This document shows, one piece after another, positions 36,673 to 43,797 of a stretch of DNA of 60,760 bases (within the stretch, counting starts at the first letter, position 1; the number at the start of each line of letters is the position of its first letter). The stretch lies in assembly GCA_947575805.1 (NCBI GenBank), contig CANPOY010000014.1, forward strand, positions 1-60,760, read 5' to 3'. Made by a program: the position numbers and the translations under genes. The stretch is from an uncultured Lachnospiraceae bacterium (GTDB lineage Bacteria > Bacillota > Clostridia > Lachnospirales > Lachnospiraceae). The notes under the pieces are model-generated. The model was not told where the DNA came from, did not search any database, and was given only the letters and a program-made list of their open reading frames with translations.

Positions 36673-37024
36673 TCTTTCCTCCATCTCCACCCTCAATGGT
36701 GCCTTTCCATTCTTTCTGTTGCTCCGTTATCAAACCGCTTACCGCATTCGCCAGCCCGGCGTCACACACACACACCGACGACCGGAGTTCCTTTCCGATC
36801 GCATGCCCCAGACTTTCCTTAGTCCCCCACCGTAAGACCGGAACATGATAATAACTGCACTTATCGGTGAACAGCTTGACTGTATTGTCGGACGCGTCCT
36901 GCGCTACTATCACCAGCCTGGCAGATCCCTTTTTGACTGCCTCCAGCGTCTGCAGCTCTCCGCTTACCAGGTTGCGTCCTTTCATGGCAATTCCCAGAAG
37001 TGAAAAAATCTTATTCTGCCTCAA
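36659..37024 (-). CDS. ylxQ: L7Ae-family RNA-binding protein (YlxQ)
   Basis: The 121-residue protein is an L7Ae/L30e-type kink-turn RNA binder ([38 protein letters not shown]). Ribosome-associated homologues in this operon are called YlxQ or RplGA. It overlaps ylxR by 14 bp and infB by 14 bp, the usual order nusA-ylxR-ylxQ-infB. Confidence 0.92.
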   Translation of the reverse strand: MRQNKIFSLLGIAMKGRNLVSGELQTLEAVKKGSARLVIVAQDASDNTVKLFTDKCSYYHVPVLRWGTKESLGHAIGKELRSSVCVCDAGLANAVSGLITEQQKEWKGTIEGGDGGKNGED

Positions 37025-37283
37025 TGTGATTAAATTCCTCCTTCAGAATGTCATACACTTCATTTGGAATACACATCTTAAAAGAACGCTCCAGCCCTTT
37101 ATTCCTGCAGGCCTTCTGCAGACATTCCCTGCTCCTGCATATATATGCGCCTCTTCCGTTCTTTTTACCTGTTGTATCCAGACAAATCTGATTTTCCGCC
37201 GTCTTGAGGACTCTTACCATGTCCTTCTTCCCCTTCATCTCACCGCAGCCCACACACTGCCTCAAAGGTGTCTTTTTTGCCAT
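37011..37283 (-). CDS. ylxR: YlxR/RnpM family protein (DUF448)
   Basis: This 90-residue protein has the two conserved parts of the family, RQCVGCGEMKGKKDMVRV and GRGAYICRSRECLQKACRNK. Family members bind RNA and have been linked to RNase P regulation. It lies 5 bp after nusA. Confidence 0.94.
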   Translation of the reverse strand: MAKKTPLRQCVGCGEMKGKKDMVRVLKTAENQICLDTTGKKNGRGAYICRSRECLQKACRNKGLERSFKMCIPNEVYDILKEEFNHIEAE

Positions 37284-37288
37284 CTCTC

Positions 37289-38524
37289 TTACTCCTGAAC
37301 AGGCTCCTCATACTCGGTCTCTTCATACTCTTCGCCGACAGGCTCTTCCTCATATCCAGCCTCGTCGTACTCTTCGCCGCCATATGCCTCGCCGTCACCA
37401 TACTCTTCGCCGTTTCCGTACTCTCCCTCGTCCTCGTACTCTTCCTCGTCCAGGTAATCCTCGTATCGGAAGCCGGGAGCGTCCTTTGCCTGGGTCTCGG
37501 ATTTAATATCAATTTTATAACCGGTAAGCCTTGCTGCGAGCCTTGCGTTCTGCCCCTCCTTACCGATCGCCAGGGAAAGCTGGTAATCCGGAACCACCAC
37601 CTTAGCCGTCTTTTCGTCGGGATCCGCAAACACCGCCACAATCTTCGCCGGTGACAGCGCGTTCTGTATCAGCAGTCCGGGATTCTCGTCCCAGTTTACA
37701 ATGTCAATCTTCTCGCCCCGCAGCTCCTCTACAATGGCGTTGACCCTGGCCCCGTTCATACCTACACAGGCACCCACCGCGTCCACATTGGGATTGTTGC
37801 TCCAAACCGCGATTTTGGTACGGCTGCCCGCCTCTCTGGCAATACTCCTGATTTCCACGGTGCCGTCCTTGATCTCTGTCACCTCGGACTCAAACAGCCT
37901 CTTTACCAGCTCAGGATGCGTGCGGCTTACGTTGATGCGGGGTCCCTTGGGTGTATTTTTCACTTCCAATATATATACCTTGATTCTCTCAGTGGGACGG
38001 AATACCTCCCCCTTTACCATCTCGCTTTCGCTCAGCATAGCGTCGGCCTTGCCCAGATTGATACTGATGTTTCTGCCTACATAGCGCTGGACAACGCCGG
38101 TGACCACATCCTTTTCCTTCTCATAATACTGATTGTAGATAGCGCTTCTCTCTTCCTCCCTGATCTTCTGCAGAATCACATTCTTTGCATTCTGCGTGGC
38201 AATTCGTCCGAATTCCCTGGACTTGATCTCCACATGGAGCATATCGCCCACCTTTGCCCTGGAGGAAATCTCCTTTGCGTCGTCAAGCGTTATCTGCAGG
38301 CAGGCATCCTCCACGTCATCCGCGGACTCCACTACCTCCTTCTCGGCGTACACCAGAAAGTCACAAGTCTCCCGGTCGATCTCAACATGGACGTTATCCG
38401 CCTTCCCGAAATGATTCCTGCAGGCAGTGAGCAGAGAATTCTCAATTGCCTCAAACAGCGTTTCCTTGCTGATCTCCTTTTCCTTTTCCAGAATATCAAG
38501 TGCCTCCATCAATTCAGTGTTCAT
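37289..38524 (-). CDS. nusA: Transcription elongation/termination factor NusA
   Basis: The 411-residue protein has the N-terminal RNA polymerase-binding domain, an S1 domain (VTGVVQRYVGRNISINLGKADAM) and two KH domains (VDAVGACVGMNGARVNAIVEEL; LAIGKEGQNARLAARLTGYKIDI). The last about 60 residues are an unusually acidic Glu/Tyr/Gly tail (repeats like EEYGDGEAYGGEEY). Typical Firmicutes NusA ends soon after the KH domains, so this tail is an extension, known in some Clostridia. It is the second gene of the operon after rimP. Confidence 0.96.
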   Translation of the reverse strand: MNTELMEALDILEKEKEISKETLFEAIENSLLTACRNHFGKADNVHVEIDRETCDFLVYAEKEVVESADDVEDACLQITLDDAKEISSRAKVGDMLHVEIKSREFGRIATQNAKNVILQKIREEERSAIYNQYYEKEKDVVTGVVQRYVGRNISINLGKADAMLSESEMVKGEVFRPTERIKVYILEVKNTPKGPRINVSRTHPELVKRLFESEVTEIKDGTVEIRSIAREAGSRTKIAVWSNNPNVDAVGACVGMNGARVNAIVEELRGEKIDIVNWDENPGLLIQNALSPAKIVAVFADPDEKTAKVVVPDYQLSLAIGKEGQNARLAARLTGYKIDIKSETQAKDAPGFRYEDYLDEEEYEDEGEYGNGEEYGDGEAYGGEEYDEAGYEEEPVGEEYEETEYEEPVQE

Positions 38525-38633
38525 TTCTTTTCCTTTTCCTCCATTCCGGCCCGCAAAATCTGCCTATCCCTTAAACTGTTATTTTTCTCACCCGCGCCGG
38601 GCTCTCATACCGGGCGGACACTTGTTTGCTTCC

Positions 38634-39098
38634 CTATAGTTTCAATGCCAGCCTCACTGACGCAATGTCCGGCCGTTTTAATGTCTTTAACGTCTCACCC
38701 TCCCGGATCACCAGCGTCTCACTGTCAAAGCTCTCCAGTATTCCCGAAAACTCCCTGCATTTTTCCACCGGCCTGAAGAGCCTGATCTCCACCTCTTCTC
38801 CAAGGCTTGCCTGCAAATGCTTATCCTTTTTTAACGTCCTGCCCAGCCCCGGGCTGCTGACCTCCAGGATATAAGCATCGGGAATAAAGTCCTCCCTGTC
38901 CAGCAGGTCGGACAGCGCCCTGCTCACATTTTCGCAGTCCTGAATGTTCACGCCGCCGGGCTTGTCAATGTATGCCCTGAGATAATAATCGCTGCCTTCC
39001 TTGACATATTCCACATCGTAGACGGATACCCCATTCGCCTCCGCAACGGGCCCCAGCAGCCCTTCCGTCCTTGCCTCATACTCTTCCCTCCGGGACAT
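38634..39098 (-). CDS. rimP: Ribosome maturation factor RimP
   Basis: The 154-residue protein has the RimP N-terminal domain (GVSVYDVEYVKEGSDYYLRAYID) and C-terminal SH3-like domain (YILEVSSPGLGRTLKKDKHL). It is needed for 30S maturation and is the first gene of the nusA-infB operon. It begins 72 bp downstream of the immunity gene of the baseplate cassette. The operon promoter should lie in 39099-39170, or transcription may read through from the cassette. Confidence 0.96.
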   Translation of the reverse strand: MSRREEYEARTEGLLGPVAEANGVSVYDVEYVKEGSDYYLRAYIDKPGGVNIQDCENVSRALSDLLDREDFIPDAYILEVSSPGLGRTLKKDKHLQASLGEEVEIRLFRPVEKCREFSGILESFDSETLVIREGETLKTLKRPDIASVRLALKL

Positions 39099-39141
39099 TC
39101 TCCCCCTCCTGTTTCTTTCCTGTATTCGCTCCTACAAGCAA

Positions 39142-39169
39142 GTAAGAGTGGCTTGCAAGCCACTCTTAC
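39142..39169. terminator. Perfect 28-bp palindrome between cassette and rimP, probable terminator
   Basis: Both halves are exact complements (14 bp each, GTAAGAGTGGCTTG and its complement). It begins 2 bp after the stop codon of the immunity gene on the minus strand. There is only a short T-rich stretch beyond it, so it may be a weak terminator, an attenuator for rimP or a protein-binding site. Confidence 0.65.
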
Positions 39170-39170
39170 C

Positions 39171-39821
39171 TTAATAATCATCATTTACAATTGAAGTATA
39201 GTCCTTATTTGGTGAAATGTCAACAGTTTTTTGGAAACAGAATCCTGTCCACCGGTTCTCCTGGACGATCTCCTTTATCTTCCCGGAAACATACACGGCC
39301 GCCACGCTTTTGGCACAGCGGAATATATCATACCCCGCGCAGACACGTTCATTCAGATAAGTCTTCTTTGGAAGAAAAGTATAAAAATCATATTCCTCAT
39401 CGTATACATACTCACTTTTCTCCAGGTCGAAGGCGTCAATAAAATTTTCGACGTACATCAGGACATAATCGGCATTCACCCTGCCGGTGGCCACATCGAC
39501 CAATTTCACGGCAAGATACTGCACCCCCCTGATCCCTCTTTTTTTAAATTCTTCCATTACCCTGACATGGACAACGGGCCAGCTCCTGATATTCAGAAGA
39601 TAGTCGCTCTCCAGGCCGGAAGCCTTTGAGCTATAGTAAAATATCACCTCAGGCCAGTCCCGGATCGTGCGCGGCGTCAGAATAACATTGTGGAAAAATC
39701 CCTTTTTCACGCCTTCATACTCAATTTCATCCATATTGTCGGCTTCCGCATAGATTGTGTTCGTCCCTTCCTTTATCCCTTCATCGATCCTGTCCATGTC
39801 AAACGTCAGCTTATAAAACAT
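39171..39821 (-). CDS. DUF1629/Imm11-type immunity protein
   Basis: The 216-residue protein matches the DUF1629 (Imm11-like) immunity pattern in its second half: GVQYLAVKLVDVATGRVNAD, then YVENFIDAFDLEKSEYVY, then YDIFRCAKSVAAVYVSGKIK and a C-terminal ENRWTGFCFQKT. Family members neutralise nuclease toxins of polymorphic systems, often with AHH domains, by binding. The gene follows the DUF4157-AHH toxin by 28 bp, the expected toxin-then-immunity order. GGAGG lies eight bases before the ATG. No signal peptide is present, so it would act in the cytoplasm, protecting the producer or its siblings. Confidence 0.8.
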   Translation of the reverse strand: MFYKLTFDMDRIDEGIKEGTNTIYAEADNMDEIEYEGVKKGFFHNVILTPRTIRDWPEVIFYYSSKASGLESDYLLNIRSWPVVHVRVMEEFKKRGIRGVQYLAVKLVDVATGRVNADYVLMYVENFIDAFDLEKSEYVYDEEYDFYTFLPKKTYLNERVCAGYDIFRCAKSVAAVYVSGKIKEIVQENRWTGFCFQKTVDISPNKDYTSIVNDDY

Positions 39822-39849
39822 CTTTTACACCTCCCTGCTCAAATTGCCC

Positions 39850-40728
39850 TTACTGCCAATACTCTGAATATAACATACCCGGATTATTTCGCACAACTTT
39901 TTTGACATTCCTTTCAAACAGACTCAGGAATTTCCTCACGTCTCCCTGTGCCGCGTGATCAATCGCCTGCATCTGCTCCAGCACAAACGCATGATATTCG
40001 TCCGGATGCCTGCCCTGATGAGGTAATTCTTCCTTATTCCAGCCGCCATCCAGATTCAGTCCATACTTACTTACAATTGCCTGAAACTGTTGGGTATAAA
40101 CTCTGCTCTTATTCGTTGCGTAATGATGTATTTGAAGAGGTTTATCCTCCTCCCACACATCCTCCTCTTCTTCCTCCTCTTCCGGCTGCCACGCTTCCTC
40201 CTCTTCTTCCTCCCACGCTTCCTCTTCTTCCTCCTCCCACGCTTCCTCTTCTTCCTCCTCCCACGTTTCCTCTTCTTCTTCCTCCCACTCTTCCTCTTCC
40301 CATGCTTTGTTCCCCCAACCGGGTCCCATCATCTGCACCGCTTCACCTCCGAACATCCGGAGTCCCCGGGCAGGCTGGTCCGCTCCCTCGTCTGCGGCAC
40401 GTTCCAGGGCCGGATCCCGGTTGACGGGGAAGCCGCCGATAGTTCCGTCCGGCTTTACCAGCCCCCGCTTCTGCTGAACCACATGCCCCAGCTCATGCTC
40501 CAGATACCGCTCCTGCCCGGGACCGATGTACACCTGGTTTCCCCGGGTATAGGCGTAAGCGCCAAGCTGCGCCGGCCCGGGCGAATTATAATGGATCCGG
40601 ACATCCCCAAAGGACAGACCGGAATCCGCCTCGAACTTCGCCTGCACTGCCCCGGGGATCCCCGTGTAGCCGGATGCGCCCTCAGCCTTCTCTCTCTGTT
40701 TTTGTTCCCTTTTGCTGACAGATACCAT
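39850..40728 (-). CDS. DUF4157 (HELGH) protein with C-terminal AHH-type nuclease-like domain; probable effector
   Basis: The chosen start is the ATG at 40728 (292 residues) with AAAGGAGG six bases upstream; an ATG at 40773 overlapping the ATPase stop as ATGA is the alternative. Residues about 25-90 form the DUF4157 domain characteristic of eCIS-associated proteins (IPGAVQAKFEADSGLSFGDV; LEHELGHVVQQKRG, with the HExxH-like HELGH). A short helical link is followed by a W-plus-poly-Glu repeat (24 bp, AWEEEEEE). The C-terminal about 100 residues (IHHYATNKSRVYTQQF...HPDEYHAFVLEQM) match the AHH/HNH-EndoVII nuclease pattern. The DUF4157 domain is inferred to mark cargo, and the nuclease to be the toxic part. 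Confidence 0.8.
   Translation of the reverse strand: MVSVSKREQKQREKAEGASGYTGIPGAVQAKFEADSGLSFGDVRIHYNSPGPAQLGAYAYTRGNQVYIGPGQERYLEHELGHVVQQKRGLVKPDGTIGGFPVNRDPALERAADEGADQPARGLRMFGGEAVQMMGPGWGNKAWEEEEWEEEEEETWEEEEEEAWEEEEEEAWEEEEEEAWQPEEEEEEEDVWEEDKPLQIHHYATNKSRVYTQQFQAIVSKYGLNLDGGWNKEELPHQGRHPDEYHAFVLEQMQAIDHAAQGDVRKFLSLFERNVKKVVRNNPGMLYSEYWQ
40180..40305 (-). repeat. 24-bp tandem repeat encoding the W/E-rich linker
   Basis: Consecutive copies of a 24-bp unit encode AWEEEEEE, with the last copies diverged (TW or EW). It separates the DUF4157 domain from the nuclease-like domain and keeps frame, so the linker length can vary by slippage without damage. Confidence 0.85.
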
Positions 40729-40769
40729 ATCTCCTCCTTTTCCACCGCCGGACGGCTGTAAGTAAACAT

Positions 40770-42731
40770 TCATGATAATCCCCGCAGCGTCGTCTGATCC
40801 TTTCCGGCCTCCAGCTCCAACGCTTTCCGGATGTGCTCCCGGGTAACTGTCCCCCCGCAGCCTGCCAGCAGCTCCGCTACCCCGGCGGCTGCTTTGATTC
40901 TGGCCGGACTCAGCTCCGCCGCCCGGGCAAACTCTGAAGGGGATATATCCCCCGCTGTGTGCATCCTTTCCAGTACCTTCACCCACATACGCTCCCGGTC
41001 TTCTCTGTCCGGATTTCGGAACCTGATCACAAAGCGAATCCTTCTGACAAAGGCATCGTCAAAATGGTCCAGCAGGTTCGTTGCCAGAATCACGATACCG
41101 TCATATTCTTCTATCCGCTGCAGCAGATAGGCCGTGGAAACGTTTGCGTACCTGTCATGGGAATCCTGGATTCCGGTACGCTTCCCGAACAGGGCATCAG
41201 CCTCATCAAAAAAGAGCAGTCCTCTCTCCCGCTCCGCCGCCCGGAATATCTCCTCCAGGTGCTTTTCCGTCTCGCCGATGTACTTATCAAACACCTGGGA
41301 CAAATCTACCTTAAAAAGGGGCAGCAGCAATTCGCCGGCCAGGGCGGAAGCCGCCATGGTCTTGCCGGTTCCTGAGCTGCCATGAAACAGAAGGTGCAGG
41401 CCCTGCCCCCCGTTCCAGCCTTTTGCCAGCCCTGTCACCACCTCCAGCTGTTCCCTGCAGTCTCCCGGCAGCACAATGTCTTCCAGGGTATACCTGCTTT
41501 CTATGATTCTGACCAGCCGGCTGCTCATACCATGCTCCCGCATCCCCGCTGCCCAGGGCTCCCTGTCCCCCAGGGACATCTCCTTTTCCTCCGCCAGGAA
41601 ACGAATCGCCCTCAGCTTCCTTTCCAGCTCCCCCACAGAGAACCGATACCGCCGCAGGAGCTCGTCCTGCCAATTCCTCCGCTCCCCGCATTCCACCAGG
41701 CTGTCCAGGACCAGCCCTGTTTCTTCCTCGGACAATGCCTGCGGCAGACTGATCCGTACATCCGCAAGACGTCCCGCTGCCGCCGCTTCCTCCTCATGCT
41801 CCGTCAAAAGGACAATTTTGCATTGATTACATATACCCGTGAAAAAAAATTCCTCCGCCAGGGAGGCATCTCCCTCCTCCACCAGCTCCGCAACAAGCAC
41901 CGGCCGGATCAGTCTGCACACCAGGCGCAGCGCCCGCAGCTGCCTGATCCTCTCCGCCTCTTCTTCCCCGGCAAGGGCCGAGACCCTCACAAAGACCATA
42001 CCGCTCCCGCATTCCCCGCAGACCCGCTTTAACAGCGTATGCTTCCCGCAGCCTCTGACGCCGTGCAGCCGAAGCTTACAGGACTCTTCCGCGGTCAGCC
42101 ATCGGCGCAGCCTCCTATAGGCCTCCTTATGTAAAGGAAGGGGCATCCGGCCTGAGGGCAGCAGGATGTCTCCCGGCGGAAAGTATTTGCCGGCCCCCGT
42201 CTCCGTGAGGCTTCCGTCCAGCAGAAAGTAAAACGCACCTGCCTCCAACAGCAAAGGGGCTGAAAGCAGTCCCGCCTGACGCACCTCCGGAAAATGAAGA
42301 ATTTCCTCCATTACGCCGCCCCGCCTGCCCATCTCACTGATCAGGGAAAAGCTCACCGGCAGCACACCGGAGAGGAGATGAAGGGCATACTGGAGATCCG
42401 GCTGCTTCTCATTCCGTTTTTTACGAAAATCCAGACACAGCCCCTCTTCCACTTCGCAGCAAAATGCCAACATGACCAGCCAGTATTGAGTTTCCGTCAG
42501 ATCGTAACGCTCCCGCAGGCAAAGGGAGGGAAGAAAAATCCCGGTTCTCCGCTCCCGCTCTGCGATATATTTCCGTCCTTGCGGAAAAAGCGCTCCGCCT
42601 TCCGGCTCCTGCTGCAGCGACAAAAACAGCCGGATATAGTCCTGCGCCTGTTCCTCTACGGAACAATAACCCTCTTGAAAACCGCCGCTCCCTGCAGGAC
42701 AGCCGCACTCCTTCTCATAATTGCTGTCCAT
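40770..42731 (-). CDS. Tandem-P-loop AAA+ ATPase of eCIS type (Afp15-like)
   Basis: The 653-residue protein starts at 42731 after GGGGG. An N-terminal helical region (about 30-200) resembles the non-ATPase part of eCIS AAA proteins. A first P-loop, GVRGCGKHT with Lys230, sits in a degenerate AAA module (no clear Walker B Glu). The second module (about 420-640) is complete: GSSGTGKTMAAS with Lys457, Walker B LLFFDEADALFGKR, sensor ATNLLDHFDDAFVRRIRF with the Arg fingers. CDC48-like ATPases of this kind are a conserved eCIS component, thought to help assembly or loading. It overlaps or abuts the toxin gene and follows the tail-protein gene by 57 bp. Confidence 0.88.
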   Translation of the reverse strand: MDSNYEKECGCPAGSGGFQEGYCSVEEQAQDYIRLFLSLQQEPEGGALFPQGRKYIAERERRTGIFLPSLCLRERYDLTETQYWLVMLAFCCEVEEGLCLDFRKKRNEKQPDLQYALHLLSGVLPVSFSLISEMGRRGGVMEEILHFPEVRQAGLLSAPLLLEAGAFYFLLDGSLTETGAGKYFPPGDILLPSGRMPLPLHKEAYRRLRRWLTAEESCKLRLHGVRGCGKHTLLKRVCGECGSGMVFVRVSALAGEEEAERIRQLRALRLVCRLIRPVLVAELVEEGDASLAEEFFFTGICNQCKIVLLTEHEEEAAAAGRLADVRISLPQALSEEETGLVLDSLVECGERRNWQDELLRRYRFSVGELERKLRAIRFLAEEKEMSLGDREPWAAGMREHGMSSRLVRIIESRYTLEDIVLPGDCREQLEVVTGLAKGWNGGQGLHLLFHGSSGTGKTMAASALAGELLLPLFKVDLSQVFDKYIGETEKHLEEIFRAAERERGLLFFDEADALFGKRTGIQDSHDRYANVSTAYLLQRIEEYDGIVILATNLLDHFDDAFVRRIRFVIRFRNPDREDRERMWVKVLERMHTAGDISPSEFARAAELSPARIKAAAGVAELLAGCGGTVTREHIRKALELEAGKDQTTLRGLS

Positions 42732-42788
42732 AAAATTCCCCCTTGCCGCAAGTCTCACGCCCTGCCGTCAGGACTCGACACCCTTCCT

Positions 42789-43796
42789 TCACAGCAGCAC
42801 AATTCCGTCAATATTGACCCCTCCGGCACTAAGCTCCGACTCGTATTCCGACAGGACGGCAGTCAAATCCAGAAAAAACAGCCCGTCCAGCCTGTCCGTC
42901 CTGCCCAGAACCACAAATCTCACATCCGCTCCCAGCGGTACATTCCGCCGCAGCCAGTCCAGGTGCTTTTCCCTTCCTGATTTTGGTTTCTCACGGATCA
43001 GGACCGTCGCCCTGCAGTGCTCCGGTTCCTCCACGATATATGCCTTTTCCCCGGTCAGGATCTCGGTAAGCCTGGTATAATAGCCACAGGTGCCTTTCCT
43101 GCCGATCAATGAAAGGCCGCTCTCCAGAAGCCTGTGCAGCGTATACACGTCCACCCGGTCCGCAAGCTCTCCCCAGCCCATCCACTTTGCAAGCCGGACC
43201 GCCTGTACTTTACCACAGTTCACAGGATCCAACTGCTCACCCAGAGTATCGACGGCAGCCTCCACCTCCAGATAAATGCTCTGATGCACCGCCAGGAACC
43301 TCTCCAGCTGCCTGTTGTCCCGATAAATCTCCGGCAGATATTCTGTGAAGCTCTCTTTCGGAAAAGACATGACAAAACTTTTAAATACCCCGTCGCCGCC
43401 TCCGTCGCCCGGATAGACCTTCAGCGCCAGCCTGGCATATCTCCCACGGCCATCCTTCTTCCCATACAGCAGCATCTCGCGGTAATCCGAGTGATACTGG
43501 GCACGGGCGCTCAGCCAGTCATACTGCTCCTGAACGCTTTCCCGGCCGTCCACGCTTTCCCCGGCTTCCCTTTCATCAAACATCCATACGTGAACCCGGG
43601 GCACAGCATCTCTGCCAATGTCCAGCACCAGCCGGTTCCACTGGGTTCCTCTCTCGCCGCTGTCATAAATCCGGCTGACAAAGTACCCCGTGGTATCACG
43701 CCCCTTCAGGCGCAATTCACCGCCCTCCCCCCGCTGAAATCCCTGACAGGCCCCGCACTTATCCAGATATTTCCCGGAAAGACATTGCCCCCGCAT
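42789..43796 (-). CDS. Phage tail protein I-like baseplate component
   Basis: The 335-residue protein has the P2 gpI/TIGR02242-like region at about 145-320: YLPEIYRDNRQLERFLAVHQ, then LGEQLDPVNCGKVQAVRLAKWMGW. In phages and eCIS this protein joins the baseplate wedges. The N-terminal part (about 15-140) reads as an extra beta-rich domain, starting with a CxxxxxxxxCxxC pair (CLSGKYLDKCGACQGF) that could bind metal. The ATG follows the upstream stop at once, with GGGGGG six bases before it. Confidence 0.85.
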   Translation of the reverse strand: MRGQCLSGKYLDKCGACQGFQRGEGGELRLKGRDTTGYFVSRIYDSGERGTQWNRLVLDIGRDAVPRVHVWMFDEREAGESVDGRESVQEQYDWLSARAQYHSDYREMLLYGKKDGRGRYARLALKVYPGDGGGDGVFKSFVMSFPKESFTEYLPEIYRDNRQLERFLAVHQSIYLEVEAAVDTLGEQLDPVNCGKVQAVRLAKWMGWGELADRVDVYTLHRLLESGLSLIGRKGTCGYYTRLTEILTGEKAYIVEEPEHCRATVLIREKPKSGREKHLDWLRRNVPLGADVRFVVLGRTDRLDGLFFLDLTAVLSEYESELSAGGVNIDGIVLL

Positions 43797-43797
43797 A

